Below are positions 1 to 9,141 of a stretch of DNA of 64,000 nt, one piece after another. The stretch is from the NCBI RefSeq assembly GCF_014696435.1, contig NZ_JACJQG010000013.1, positions 1 to 64,000 on the forward strand, written 5' to 3'. Source of the stretch: Calothrix anomala FACHB-343 (GTDB lineage: Bacteria; Cyanobacteriota; Cyanobacteriia; Cyanobacteriales; Nostocaceae). Positions within the stretch are counted from its first letter, which is position 1. Every line of letters starts with the position of its first letter. The translations under genes were made by a program, and so were the position numbers. The notes beneath the pieces were generated by a model. It saw nothing but the letters and a program-made list of their open reading frames with translations, did no database searches and was not told the origin of the DNA.

Positions 1-660
1 CACAATTAAACTACTCGCACCCTCAACTGTATTTTTAAAAGTAATATCGTTATTACCAGAGTTGAAAGTGGTGCTACTACCTGTTAATTTGACAGCACTA
101 TTAAATTCTTGAATACCCGTGGTATTAATGTTATTGGCAAGATTAATATTGCTAGTACCTGCATCCACAATTAAACTACTCGCACCCTCAACTGTATTTT
201 TAAAAGTAATATCGTTATTACCAGAGTTGAAAGTGGTGCTACTACCTGTTAATTTGACAGCACTATTAAATTCTTGAATACCCGTGGTATTAATGTTATT
301 GGCAAGATTAATATTGCTAGTACCTGCATCCACAATTAAACTACTCGCACCCTCAACTGTATTTTTAAAGGTAATATCGTTATTGTCAGAGTTGAAAATT
401 GTGCTAAGACCTGTTAATTTGACAGCACTATTAAATTCTTGAGTACCCGTGGTATTAATGTTATTGGCAAGATTAATTTTACCAATACCTGCATCCACAA
501 TTAAATTGCTTGCACCCTCAACGGTATTTTTAAAGGTAATATCGTTATTGTCAGAGTTGAAAATTGTGCTAAGACCTGTTAATTTGACAGCACTATTAAA
601 TTGTTGAATACCTGTGGTAGTAATATTGCTAGCAACATTGGTATTACTTGCAGTGATATC
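1..660. repeat. 165-bp direct tandem repeats coding for TpsA 55-residue units
   Basis: Units start at 1, 166, 331 and 496, exactly 165 bp apart. The first two are almost base-for-base identical; the later ones differ at a few sites. The array touches the left edge, so more units probably lie outside. The period is a multiple of three, so unit gain or loss keeps the reading frame. Confidence 0.9.
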
Positions 661-3600
661 TAAACTACTTAAACTGACTTCACCCTGGAATTTAATGTCA
701 CCTGCACTCAGAATTAAATTACCATTCTCACCTAATGTACTCTTGAAAGTGATGTCACTATTTCCTGCGTCGAGAGTAATATTAGTATTGTTATCTAATA
801 ATACTGCTTGATTAAAAGCGATCGCCTGATTATCAGTGGTAATCCCAGCTTTGAGAGTCGTCGTCTTAGCATCTAAGGTGACAGAAGCATTATCTATAGT
901 TGTAATTCCCGTCTCAACTGTGACTGTACCGCTAGGTGACTGAATTTTTACAGGATCTTGGAAGCTAACAGGGTTAAACCCCGCAGGATTAATTGTAATT
1001 GCACCACTACCATTACTCCGTCCGATGGTGATGCTACTAAAGCCATCAGCTAAGGCGCTGATATCTGTTGTCGTTAAATCTAAAGTTGTCGCACTGCTAT
1101 CACTAGCACCACCCAAGATAATATTGAGGCTGTCTGTGAAGGGTTGAAGTGTTAGCGTACCATTACCCGTGACTGAATTAGCTGTGGGTAAGTTAATTTC
1201 GTTTGCTGTCAGCTTTAGGTTATTGCTACCTGCTGTTAAACCATTATTAAAAGCGATCGCGCCTGTATCTGATGTAAATGTTTTATTTCCAGTACCAGTC
1301 AGGGTTACAGCACTATTAAATGTTTGATCGCCTGTGGTGGTAATGTCGCTAGCGATATTGGTATTACCAGCATTCAGGGTTAATTTACCATCTCCATCAA
1401 CAGTACTCTGAAAGGCGATCGCACCTGTAGTTGATGTAAATATTTTCTCTCCAGTACCAGTCAGGGTTACAGGACTATTAAATGTTTGATCGCCTGTGGT
1501 GGTAATGTCGCTAGCGATATTGGTATTACCAGCATTCAGAGTTAATTTACCATCTCCATCAACAGTACTCTGAAAGGCGATCGCACCTGTAGTTGATGTA
1601 AATATTTTCTCTCCAGTACCAGTCAGGGTTACAGGACTATTAAATGTTTGATCGCCTGTGGTGGTAATGTCGCTAGCGATATTGGTATTACCAGCATTCA
1701 GGGTTAATTTACCATCTCCATCAACAGTACTCTGAAAGGCGATCGCACCTGTATTTGATGTAAATATTTTATCCCCAGTACCAGTCAGGGTTACAGGACT
1801 ATTAAATGTTTGATCGCCTGTGGTAGTAATGTCGCTAGCGACATTGGTATTACTTGCAGTGATATCTAAACTACTTAAACTGACTTCACCCTGGAATTTA
1901 ATGTCACCTGCACTGAGAATTAAATTACCATTATCACCTAATGTACTCTTGAAAGTGATGTCACCATTTGCTGCGTCGAGAGTAATATTAGTATTGTTAT
2001 CCAATAATACTGGTTGATTAAAAGCGATCGCCTGATTATCAGTGGTAATCCCAGCTTTGAGAGTCGTCGTCTTACCATCTAAGGTGATAGAAGCATTATC
2101 TATAGTTGTAATTCCCGTCTCAACTGCGATTGTACCGCTAGGGGACTGAATTTTTACAGGATCTTGGAAGCTAACAGGGTTAAACCCCGCAGGATTAATT
2201 GTAATTGCACCACTACCATCACTACGTCCAATGGTAATGAGATCAAAACCGTTTTTTAAAGTAGCGATTTCTGCTGCTGTCAAGTCTAAAGTATCGGCAT
2301 TACTATTGGTATCACCACCCAGAATAATATTTTGGTTAGGTTTGAAGGGTTGAAGTGTCAGCTTACCAGTACCGGTGACTGAATCATTTACCAATGCGAA
2401 GTCAATCTTATTCGCTGTCAGCGTCAGGTTATTGCTACCTGCTGTTAAACCATTATTAAAAGCGATCGCACCTGTATTGGATGTAAATGTTTTATTTTCA
2501 CTACCAGTCAGGGTTACAGCACTATTAAATGTTTGATCGCCTGTGGTAGTGATATTACCAGCAACATTAATATCTCCTGTTCCTGCATCTGCGGTTAAAG
2601 TATCTCCACCAACAATTCCACCAATGGTAATGTTACCGCTTGTTGTTGTCAGAGCGATCGCCCCTGCTTTACCCGTACTAGCGGAAGCATCTAAAGTACC
2701 TGTAGTAATGTCACCTGTTGCAGTCAGTTTAATCTTCCCAGTCTCATCGGTTATTGTTGATGTGGTTTTGATATTTCTTACTTGAATACTGCCATCGTTT
2801 AAGGGAGGTGTGATTTTTTTGAAGTCTGTATCTCCCTCAGTTATTGGGAGATTATCTGTTCCGACTGAAGCTAGACCAGCACTTATAATTAAAGCGCTAG
2901 TTGTTTTCAATGCATTTAAATCTTCATCTGGTACAGAAATATTAACATTCTGATCTTTGCCCGTAATGGTAATATCTCCTCCCTGGACACTCCCTGTCGC
3001 CCGTATCATTAAGGCTGCACCTTTGTAATCGCCAAACTTAACATCGCTGTTAGCTGTGATAATCGGATCGAAGTAACTGACAAAATTACCTGCACCGCCT
3101 GATAGATTGCGAATGCTAAATTGTCCACCACTGCGAAAATGGGCGTCACCAGAAACATTACCATCACTAACTAAACTCAGGTTATTACCACTGACAAAGG
3201 GTGTCTGGGGATGATTCAAAGCGAGAATATCAATACTTTGATTTCCCTGGATGTAAAGATTTCCCCCAGCTTGGGCTAAAAAAGGATTGGCGACAGTATC
3301 CCGTGCTAAGACTGTGTTTTTTGCTAATAAATTTAAATCGCCAGTGGTGCGCAGTTGACTTTCTGGCAAAATTAAATTTTGGGCGGCGTTGAGGGTAGCT
3401 GTTTTTGCTGTCACTCCTGTGGCGACTACATCCCCAGCATTTACAGGGATACCTGATGCAGCTAGTTGCACCTGTCCATTATTAACTGTCAAACTCTGAT
3501 TATTTGCCGTACCTCTACCAGTTAATAATTTTGGTAATGAGGCTACAGAAACATTTCCCGATACTGCTGCGTTGGTGGGAATTTCTAAACTGAGTAAATG

Positions 3601-4302
3601 TCCTGCTTGACTAATACGGATCAAACTTTGCCCCGGTACGGAGGCGACGGTAACATTACCAGCTGGTGCAGATAGCTGTCCGGTGCTAACTACTGTACCA
3701 CCCAGTAAATTTAAATTACCTGTATTTACAGTCAAGTTACCCAGGTTAATAATACTCCCTGGTTGATCTGTGTTGAAACTAAAGCTTGTGGGGTTACCGA
3801 TTAAAGCCGCGTAGTTATTATTACCTGATGCTAGAAACCAATTGCCACCAATACCAATAGCATTAGCAGTACTGACGGTAAAATCAGCCGGTACATTTAA
3901 GCTGGCGTTGGCACCAAACATAAAGCCAGCCGGGTTGAGCAAAAATAGATTAGAATTCCCGCCAGTAACTTGAATTAAACCGTTAATAATGGAAGGATCG
4001 CCGCCAACTACCCGCCCTAAGATATTTTGCACGTTGGGCTGAGAAAGAAAATTGGCGATTTGGTTGTTATCTAAGCCAAATTGTTGAAAACTGTGGAAAA
4101 GATTGGCTTTATCGCCCGAAAGGGTACCCCCGCTAATATCTAACTGGTTACCGTTAGGCGTAACTATAGTATTTGTACCGTCAACTGCTGGTGTAATTGA
4201 CTGCCCTTTAGCTGGGGCGATCGCGCTTAAAGAAAATATCTGCGCGATCGCTTGACTCACGATCAGTATTAATAGGTTAATCTTTTGCGCTAGTGAATTC
4301 AT
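1..4302 (-). CDS. TpsA-type filamentous haemagglutinin-like exoprotein (partial, C-terminus beyond window)
   Basis: Large secreted beta-helix protein expected to be exported by the TpsB transporter encoded divergently. The frame is open from the ATG at 4302 to the window edge (1434 codons); I spot-checked it at several points and found it continuous. Residues 1-33 look like a signal peptide. A haemagglutinin-activity (TPS) domain follows, with the typical GGDPSIINGLIQVTGG, FLLNPAGFMFGANA and GNWFLASG motifs. The rest is Asn/Thr/Gly/Leu-rich, as in right-handed beta-helices. The last ~850 residues seen are built from near-identical repeats: 55-residue units (165 bp) at 1-660, 54-residue units (162 bp) at about 1250-1800, and a higher-order duplication of about 1.2 kb. 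The ligand or adhesion target is unknown. The trypsin-fold gene lies 208 bp upstream on the same strand. Confidence 0.9.
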   Translation of the reverse strand, partial: MNSLAQKINLLILIVSQAIAQIFSLSAIAPAKGQSITPAVDGTNTIVTPNGNQLDISGGTLSGDKANLFHSFQQFGLDNNQIANFLSQPNVQNILGRVVGGDPSIINGLIQVTGGNSNLFLLNPAGFMFGANASLNVPADFTVSTANAIGIGGNWFLASGNNNYAALIGNPTSFSFNTDQPGSIINLGNLTVNTGNLNLLGGTVVSTGQLSAPAGNVTVASVPGQSLIRISQAGHLLSLEIPTNAAVSGNVSVASLPKLLTGRGTANNQSLTVNNGQVQLAASGIPVNAGDVVATGVTAKTATLNAAQNLILPESQLRTTGDLNLLAKNTVLARDTVANPFLAQAGGNLYIQGNQSIDILALNHPQTPFVSGNNLSLVSDGNVSGDAHFRSGGQFSIRNLSGGAGNFVSYFDPIITANSDVKFGDYKGAALMIRATGSVQGGDITITGKDQNVNISVPDEDLNALKTTSALIISAGLASVGTDNLPITEGDTDFKKITPPLNDGSIQVRNIKTTSTITDETGKIKLTATGDITTGTLDASASTGKAGAIALTTTSGNITIGGIVGGDTLTADAGTGDINVAGNITTTGDQTFNSAVTLTGSENKTFTSNTGAIAFNNGLTAGSNNLTLTANKIDFALVNDSVTGTGKLTLQPFKPNQNIILGGDTNSNADTLDLTAAEIATLKNGFDLITIGRSDGSGAITINPAGFNPVSFQDPVKIQSPSGTIAVETGITTIDNASITLDGKTTTLKAGITTDNQAIAFNQPVLLDNNTNITLDAANGDITFKSTLGDNGNLILSAGDIKFQGEVSLSSLDITASNTNVASDITTTGDQTFNSPVTLTGTGDKIFTSNTGAIAFQSTVDGDGKLTLNAGNTNIASDITTTGDQTFNSPVTLTGTGEKIFTSTTGAIAFQSTVDGDGKLTLNAGNTNIASDITTTGDQTFNSPVTLTGTGEKIFTSTTGAIAFQSTVDGDGKLTLNAGNTNIASDITTTGDQTFNSAVTLTGTGNKTFTSDTGAIAFNNGLTAGSNNLKLTANEINLPTANSVTGNGTLTLQPFTDSLNIILGGASDSSATTLDLTTTDISALADGFSSITIGRSNGSGAITINPAGFNPVSFQDPVKIQSPSGTVTVETGITTIDNASVTLDAKTTTLKAGITTDNQAIAFNQAVLLDNNTNITLDAGNSDITFKSTLGENGNLILSAGDIKFQGEVSLSSLDITASNTNVASNITTTGIQQFNSAVKLTGLSTIFNSDNNDITFKNTVEGASNLIVDAGIGKINLANNINTTGTQEFNSAVKLTGLSTIFNSDNNDITFKNTVEGASSLIVDAGTSNINLANNINTTGIQEFNSAVKLTGSSTTFNSGNNDITFKNTVEGASSLIVDAGTSNINLANNINTTGIQEFNSAVKLTGSSTTFNSGNNDITFKNTVEGASSLIV
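600..2540. repeat. Higher-order direct duplication (~1.2 kb period) in tpsA
   Basis: The stretch from about 600 to 1330 recurs at about 1806 to 2540. Matching points are offset by 1206 bp at 614/1820 and by 1209 bp at 1232/2441, so the copies differ by a one-codon indel as well as substitutions. The 162-bp array sits between the copies. Confidence 0.82.
1250..1810. repeat. 162-bp direct tandem repeats coding for TpsA 54-residue units
   Basis: Equivalent points fall at 1411, 1573 and 1735, 162 bp apart and nearly identical in sequence; each unit carries a HIP1-like GGCGATCGC. An earlier, more diverged unit begins near 1250. The units are in frame with the exoprotein gene. Confidence 0.88.
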
Positions 4303-4510
4303 AGTATTTTCCGCTATAGAGGTAACTCAGTTACTTTGGTATGAGGGTATAAAAAAGCAGCAAGAAATTCCCCCATCCCAGCAGATAGGGGAATTGTTGA
4401 CCACTCAAAACCTTGGTGGATGTGCTATCTTCACCTCAATTCGATTCAGAGTGTCAGACAGCGCCTTATTAATACTGATTTTTCCTCAGAGCTTTTACTT
4501 AATTGCCAAG

Positions 4511-5380
4511 TTACCGATTCACAGCCTCAATATCTGTCTCGAAAATTTCTTGTTGGAAATTAAATGGTGTGTTGCCTCTCAAGGACATAGTTAATAATGG
4601 CGGTGTCAGGTCTAATCTAACACGCATTCTCGAATAATTACGCAATTGGCTAAACCCCCTTCTTTTGCCAAATGCCTTGCTCTGGTTTTGATTTTTGTCG
4701 AATAGCGTCACCACACGCCCCGAAGTATCAAACACCGGGCCACCCGCTAATCCTGATAAATTATACCGAGAAGGTAAGTTAGTGTAAGTCCGGGATTTAT
4801 CTTTTTTCTGTAATTCTGTGACATGAAACATCCGGTTTTTACCGCTAGGAGGGTTAGCAAATCCACCGACGTATGCACCATTACATAGCTGTGGATCTGC
4901 TTGTAGACAATCTTGCGGATCTTCTGTTTCTACTAGTTTGGCAATTTCATAAGTGCGATCGCTTTTAAAACGCACAATGGCTAAATCTTCACCCGGAATT
5001 TCTTCAATGTCTGCGGCAGAAATTCTGATTTTTTGGCGCTTATTGCCCCCTACACCGGAAGATAAGGGTGTAATAATGTCATATTGAATATTTTTGTCTT
5101 GTACTACCTTCTTGGTTGTGAGTACGGCGTAAACGTTGGTTCCTCCTTCTTGATAGGCACCGCTAATTACCCCCGAACCCGCAGCACCCACACTTGGCTC
5201 AATCCTGACTACCGTTGCTTGGGCGATCGCTGCTATTTCTTTTGGCTGCAATTCCTTAGCTTTGTCTGACTTTTGATTGATTGCTGGCGATTGTACAGGC
5301 TTTTGTGCCAGCGTCGGTACAACTCCTGTGAGTATAGTGACACTAGCGAGACAAGTTGCTACTAAAGATTTATTTAACAT
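4511..5380 (-). CDS. Secreted trypsin-fold protein with degenerate catalytic triad
   Basis: A 289-residue exported protein: residues 1-26 form a signal peptide ending TLAQ, followed by an S1-type serine protease domain. The catalytic residues are changed. The usual T-[NA]-x-H-V-V block reads LTTKKVV (residues 87-93), so the histidine is lost. The Asp block GEDLAIV (D132) is kept. The nucleophile block GNSGGPV reads GLAGGPV, placing Ala212 where serine should be. I infer a pseudo-protease that may act as a binding or chaperone partner. A strong purine-rich ribosome binding site lies just upstream of the ATG. Trypsin-like genes beside cyanobacterial TPS exoproteins are familiar to me; the inactive form is the odd point. 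Confidence 0.85.
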   Translation of the reverse strand: MLNKSLVATCLASVTILTGVVPTLAQKPVQSPAINQKSDKAKELQPKEIAAIAQATVVRIEPSVGAAGSGVISGAYQEGGTNVYAVLTTKKVVQDKNIQYDIITPLSSGVGGNKRQKIRISAADIEEIPGEDLAIVRFKSDRTYEIAKLVETEDPQDCLQADPQLCNGAYVGGFANPPSGKNRMFHVTELQKKDKSRTYTNLPSRYNLSGLAGGPVFDTSGRVVTLFDKNQNQSKAFGKRRGFSQLRNYSRMRVRLDLTPPLLTMSLRGNTPFNFQQEIFETDIEAVNR

Positions 5381-5795
5381 TTACTTTCCTTTCCCTTGGA
5401 TGCTAATCTGCCTCAGTTGTTGATTCAGACGTAGATAAGAACAATCTGCTTGGTTATCGCTACTAAATACAAATTTTGGTGAATTTGTCTTCATTTTCTG
5501 CTGCTATCATGCTTTAGCCTTATTTTTAGTATCTAAACCATGCCTATAAAAAAACACACAAGAAATACCTAAATTTTAACCGATCACATATCAATCTAAT
5601 ATAAAACCGAGTAATTACTGATATTTTTACAGAAAAAATACATAAAATATAAGAATTCTCCAAAAAAGCTCAAAATCACCCATCTCATGGGGCGATCGGT
5701 TTTTATAGCTTTATAAAGATTCTGTAAAATGTGATATTTATTACGTATGATTGGGTATTAGTGCTTAAGTAAAGTTTTTATTGCGTAACTCAAAA
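5381..5795. other. Divergent intergenic region of the TPS locus
   Basis: This AT-rich 415-bp gap must hold the promoters of the leftward protease/exoprotein genes and of the rightward transporter gene. I see no clear operator, NtcA box or long hairpin. Confidence 0.5.
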
Positions 5796-7586
5796 ATGTA
5801 TTTTTTATTACAGAAATTTGTTGCTGGGATTGTATTGTTATTTTCTAGCAGCCTTGTGATTGCTGGGATATTCCCTAATTATGCTGATGCCAAATTAGCC
5901 ACAGCAATATCAACGGCAGCTAGCAATACATCTTTGCATCCCAACAGTCAACGAGAGGAAAAGGGACAGGGTGCAGGGGGCTTAGTCCTTCCCTATAGAG
6001 ATCCTTTTGTGCCTAACTCTGCTGGGGAATTAGAGATGGCGCAAGCAACACCCACCCCAGAAGCTTCACCAACGCCAGATTCTCCGCCGATTACCGTCAC
6101 GAAAATCGATTTACAAGGTAGTAGTTTTGCCGAATCAGCCGCCATCCAATCTATCTTGAAGACTGTAGAAGGACAGACAGTCAGTTTAGCCCGGTTAAAG
6201 AATATTGCAGACCAAATTACTGGTTGGTATTTTCAGCAAGGCTACATTACCTCAGAAGCAATTGTAGACGAGTCATCTATTAAAGATGGCGTAGTGAGAA
6301 TTCAGGTAATTGAAGGTACTATCGAAGAAATTCAATTTGACCCACCAACAAAACGCATTCATCCTGATTATGTGCGATCGCGGTTGGGAATGGGCACTCA
6401 TAAACCTTTTTCTCCATCTAAGCTAGAAGAACAATTAAGGTTATTGCAAATTGACCCGTTATTTAGCAAAGTAGAAGCTAGTGTTCGTCCGGGAACCAAT
6501 CGAGGTCAAAGTATTGTAGTAGTGCGCCTCACCGAAGCCGAACCCTTTGATTTAAATTTGAGTGCAGATAACTATTCTCCCCCTAGTTTGGGTTCGGAAA
6601 GATTGGGTATTGGTGCTATTTATCGCAACCTGACCGGAATTGGCGACCAAATCAGCGCAAATTATTACTTTACTACTAAAAGTGGCGGTTCCAATCTTTA
6701 CGACTTTAGCTATCAAGTACCGCTAAATCCGATGAATGGGACTTTGCAATTAAGAACTGCAATTAACAAAGTCAAAGTAGTTCAAGCACCATTCGATATT
6801 TTTGATATTCGCGGTGAATCTACTTTGTATGAAATTACCTACCGTCAGCCAATAGTGCGATCGCTTGCGCAAGAATTTGCTCTATCCTTAGGTTTTAGCG
6901 TCCAAAACGGTCAAACATTCACCTTTGCAGGGCCAACCCCCTTCGGTATCGGGCCTGACAATGATGGTAATAGCCAAACCCGAACAATTAGATTTAGCCA
7001 AGATTACGTACAACGCAGTCTTGAGGGTGTTTGGGGATTGCGATCGCAATTTAACTTTGGCATAGGTGCTTTTGATGCTACCATTAACGACGACCCCAAA
7101 CCCGATGGTCGGTTTTTTAGTTGGTTATTGCAACTACAGCGACAGCAAAAATTAAGTCAAAATCATCTGTTAATCGCCCAACTTGACCTGCAACTCACAC
7201 CCAACGGTTTATTACCCTCCCAACAGTTTGTCATTGGTGGCGGTCAATCAGTGCGTGGCTATCGTCAAAATGTCCGCGCAGGTGATAATGGATTGCGATT
7301 ATCTATAGAAAACCGCATAGGTTTACAAAAAAACCCCGACAACGGTCAAGATGTGCTGCAATTAGCGCCATTTTTTGATTTAGGATATATCTGGAATGTC
7401 GATAGCAACCCCAACCTAATCCAAAGACAAAAGTTTATCAGTGGTTTAGGGCTAGGCGTTTTATGGAAACCCCTACCAGATTTTAACTTGCGTCTAGATT
7501 ATGCCGTTCCCCTAATTGAGCTAGACGATCGCGGAACAAATGCGCAAGATGACGGCTTGTACTTTAGCGTTGGCTTACATCTTTGA
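5796..7586 (+). CDS. TpsB / ShlB-FhaC-HecB family outer-membrane secretion protein
   Basis: Outer-membrane pore that exports the TpsA partner. A signal peptide comes first (FVAGIVLLFSSSLVIAG), then a Pro-rich linker, one POTRA-type domain starting ITVTKIDLQGSSF, a second POTRA-like stretch, and a C-terminal beta-barrel. The Omp85-superfamily loop motif is visible as GGGQSVRGY followed by GDNGLRLS, and the chain ends in an alternating strand with terminal aromatic and Leu residues (YFSVGLHL). I chose the ATG at 5796; an in-frame TTG lies 15 bp upstream at 5781. Length (596-601 residues) fits the family. It is divergent from the exoprotein and protease genes. Confidence 0.92.
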   Translation: MYFLLQKFVAGIVLLFSSSLVIAGIFPNYADAKLATAISTAASNTSLHPNSQREEKGQGAGGLVLPYRDPFVPNSAGELEMAQATPTPEASPTPDSPPITVTKIDLQGSSFAESAAIQSILKTVEGQTVSLARLKNIADQITGWYFQQGYITSEAIVDESSIKDGVVRIQVIEGTIEEIQFDPPTKRIHPDYVRSRLGMGTHKPFSPSKLEEQLRLLQIDPLFSKVEASVRPGTNRGQSIVVVRLTEAEPFDLNLSADNYSPPSLGSERLGIGAIYRNLTGIGDQISANYYFTTKSGGSNLYDFSYQVPLNPMNGTLQLRTAINKVKVVQAPFDIFDIRGESTLYEITYRQPIVRSLAQEFALSLGFSVQNGQTFTFAGPTPFGIGPDNDGNSQTRTIRFSQDYVQRSLEGVWGLRSQFNFGIGAFDATINDDPKPDGRFFSWLLQLQRQQKLSQNHLLIAQLDLQLTPNGLLPSQQFVIGGGQSVRGYRQNVRAGDNGLRLSIENRIGLQKNPDNGQDVLQLAPFFDLGYIWNVDSNPNLIQRQKFISGLGLGVLWKPLPDFNLRLDYAVPLIELDDRGTNAQDDGLYFSVGLHL

Positions 7587-7611
7587 CAAACTTCGCTACG
7601 AAGTGACATAA

Positions 7612-7645
7612 ATGTTGGGTTTCGTTCCTCAACCCAACCTACCCA
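7612..7645. repeat. Dispersed palindromic repeat (GTTGGGTTTCG...CAACCCAAC type)
   Basis: GTTGGGTTTCGTTCCTCAACCCAAC-like hairpin just after tpsB. A close relative in opposite orientation lies near 33700-33732. I recall this kind of element as very common in Nostocales genomes. It may also work as a transcription stop. Confidence 0.7.
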
Positions 7646-7701
7646 TATTCCCTCACCTCTCGCTTCGTTCACAATAAAGATAAAGATATCTAACTTGAGC
7701 C

Positions 7702-8274
7702 GTGACAGCAAACCTAGTTAATCCTTCAACCTCTGTTTTTCGCCTCTCACCGTTAATTCGGATTACACTGTTGAGTCTATATATCGCACTCACAGTTCCC
7801 TTACCTTTTTTAGCCCAAGTTACAGCTGCACCTATCCCACCGTCATTATTATGGGTAGGAATTGGTATCGGTTTGGTTGCTTTATATGCAGTGTTGACCG
7901 AAAGAGTTATTGTAGACGACCAAGGAATACAAGTCGCCTATCCTCTATGGGTACCGCGATTTTTTCGTAAAGGTTGGTCTTTGGCTTGGTCAGATGTGAA
8001 AGAATTAAAACCCCGTACCACTGGTCAAGGAGGTATTGTATATTATTTCCTGAGTCAGTCTGGACAAGCTTATTTATTGCCGATGCGTGTAGTAGGATTT
8101 GCTCAACTCGTTAGGCAAGTACAAGCAAAAACAGGTATCGACACCACAGATGTGCGTCCTTTAGCACAACCTTGGATGTATTTTATATTGCTGGGTTTCA
8201 CGTTATTGTTGCTGTTGGTAGATGCTTGGACTATCTCTACAGCTTTAACTCACCCAATAATTACTAATTCGTAA
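7702..8274 (+). CDS. Membrane protein with PH-like domain, function unknown
   Basis: A 190-residue protein starting at GTG. Two hydrophobic helices come early (about residues 20-40 and 50-66). A central soluble part with ERVIVDDQGIQVAYPLW and SLAWSDVKELKPRTTG resembles small bacterial PH-like membrane-anchored domains. A last membrane segment follows near residues 155-175. No catalytic motif is visible. It ends 47 bp before the ABC ATPase gene on the same strand, so the two may be co-transcribed. I do not know its role. Confidence 0.75.
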   Translation: MTANLVNPSTSVFRLSPLIRITLLSLYIALTVPLPFLAQVTAAPIPPSLLWVGIGIGLVALYAVLTERVIVDDQGIQVAYPLWVPRFFRKGWSLAWSDVKELKPRTTGQGGIVYYFLSQSGQAYLLPMRVVGFAQLVRQVQAKTGIDTTDVRPLAQPWMYFILLGFTLLLLLVDAWTISTALTHPIITNS

Positions 8275-8294
8275 TTCGTAATTCGTAATTACGA
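8264..8294. repeat. AATTCGTAATTCGT tandem repeat
   Basis: Short head-to-tail copies of ATTCGTA overlap the 3' end of the preceding gene and the gap. The same unit recurs at 34963-34990 and 35148-35176. Confidence 0.75.
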
Positions 8295-8321
8295 TTGATT
8301 TTGACCAATTCTTAAAGAAAG

Positions 8322-9110
8322 TTGAACTTGGATACTGTCACCCCAAAAGCCATACTCGAATTAGAGCAAGTTAATCTGTTTACAAAGCTCAAAACCCAAC
8401 TATCAGCCAATCACCAAGGATATCCCATATTGCAGGATATTTCCTTTGAGGTTTACCCAGGCGATCGCATTGTCATTGTCGGGCCATCAGGAGCGGGAAA
8501 AACAGCCTTATTTAAGCTGATTAACCGCCTGATGGAACCAACTAGCGGCAAAATTATTCTAGAAGATAGGGAATATCGCCAAATCCCCATCGTCCAGTTA
8601 CGCCAGGTAGTCACGCTGGGATTACAAGAGTCTAAGCTTTTGGGGATGACAGTCCAACAAGCATTGGCTTATCCACTGGTATTGCGTGGTTTATCCAAAC
8701 AGACAATACAGCAACGAGTCAGTTATTGGATGGAACAACTGCATATACCCAATGATTGGTTAGGACGCACTGAAGTACAACTTTCTCTGGGACAGCGCCA
8801 ACTAATTGCGATCGCCAGAGCTTTAGTCATCCAACCAAAAATATTATTATTAGATGAGCCAACTTCCGCCTTAGATTTTGGTATTGCCACCCATGTAATA
8901 GAAATCTTAATTCAGCTGGCTGCCAGCCATCACACCACAATTTTAACAATTAATAACCAGCTAGAATTAGCACAGGTATTTGGTACAAGACTCTTCCACC
9001 TCCAGCAAGGTCAATTGTTAACAGATAGAACAACTGCTGAGGTAGACTGGTCTAATTTACGCGCCAGCTTGCAACAAGCAGAAGCTCAAGCCTCCCAAGA
9101 GTGGATTTAG
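8322..9110 (+). CDS. ABC transporter ATP-binding protein (orphan, FetA/YbbL-like)
   Basis: A 262-residue single nucleotide-binding domain. Walker A is GPSGAGKT, the Q-loop Gln lies in GLQESKL, the signature is LSLGQRQ (variant of LSGGQ), Walker B is ILLLDEPTSALD with D-loop. The H-loop, normally THD or similar, reads TINNQ, so the switch histidine seems replaced by Asn. No permease gene is adjacent; the preceding PH-like membrane protein is the only membrane partner in reach. It starts at TTG (8322). The FetA/YbbL resemblance is inferred from size and general sequence only, so the substrate is unknown. It is convergent with nrrA. Confidence 0.85.
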   Translation: MNLDTVTPKAILELEQVNLFTKLKTQLSANHQGYPILQDISFEVYPGDRIVIVGPSGAGKTALFKLINRLMEPTSGKIILEDREYRQIPIVQLRQVVTLGLQESKLLGMTVQQALAYPLVLRGLSKQTIQQRVSYWMEQLHIPNDWLGRTEVQLSLGQRQLIAIARALVIQPKILLLDEPTSALDFGIATHVIEILIQLAASHHTTILTINNQLELAQVFGTRLFHLQQGQLLTDRTTAEVDWSNLRASLQQAEAQASQEWI

Positions 9111-9136
9111 TCAACAGTCAACAGTCAACAGTCAAC
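9111..9136. repeat. TCAACAG heptamer tandem repeat
   Basis: Nearly four copies of TCAACAG fill the gap between the convergent ABC ATPase and nrrA genes. Confidence 0.8.
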
Positions 9137-9141
9137 ACCCC

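Noticed and set aside
1-660. Regular repeats as a possible CRISPR array
   Set aside because: The 165-bp units have no unique spacers and are in frame with a protein.
614-2017. Two similar 65-codon plus-strand ORFs at 614 and 1820
   Set aside because: They are antisense shadows of the duplicated tpsA repeats; the minus frame is continuous and protein-like.
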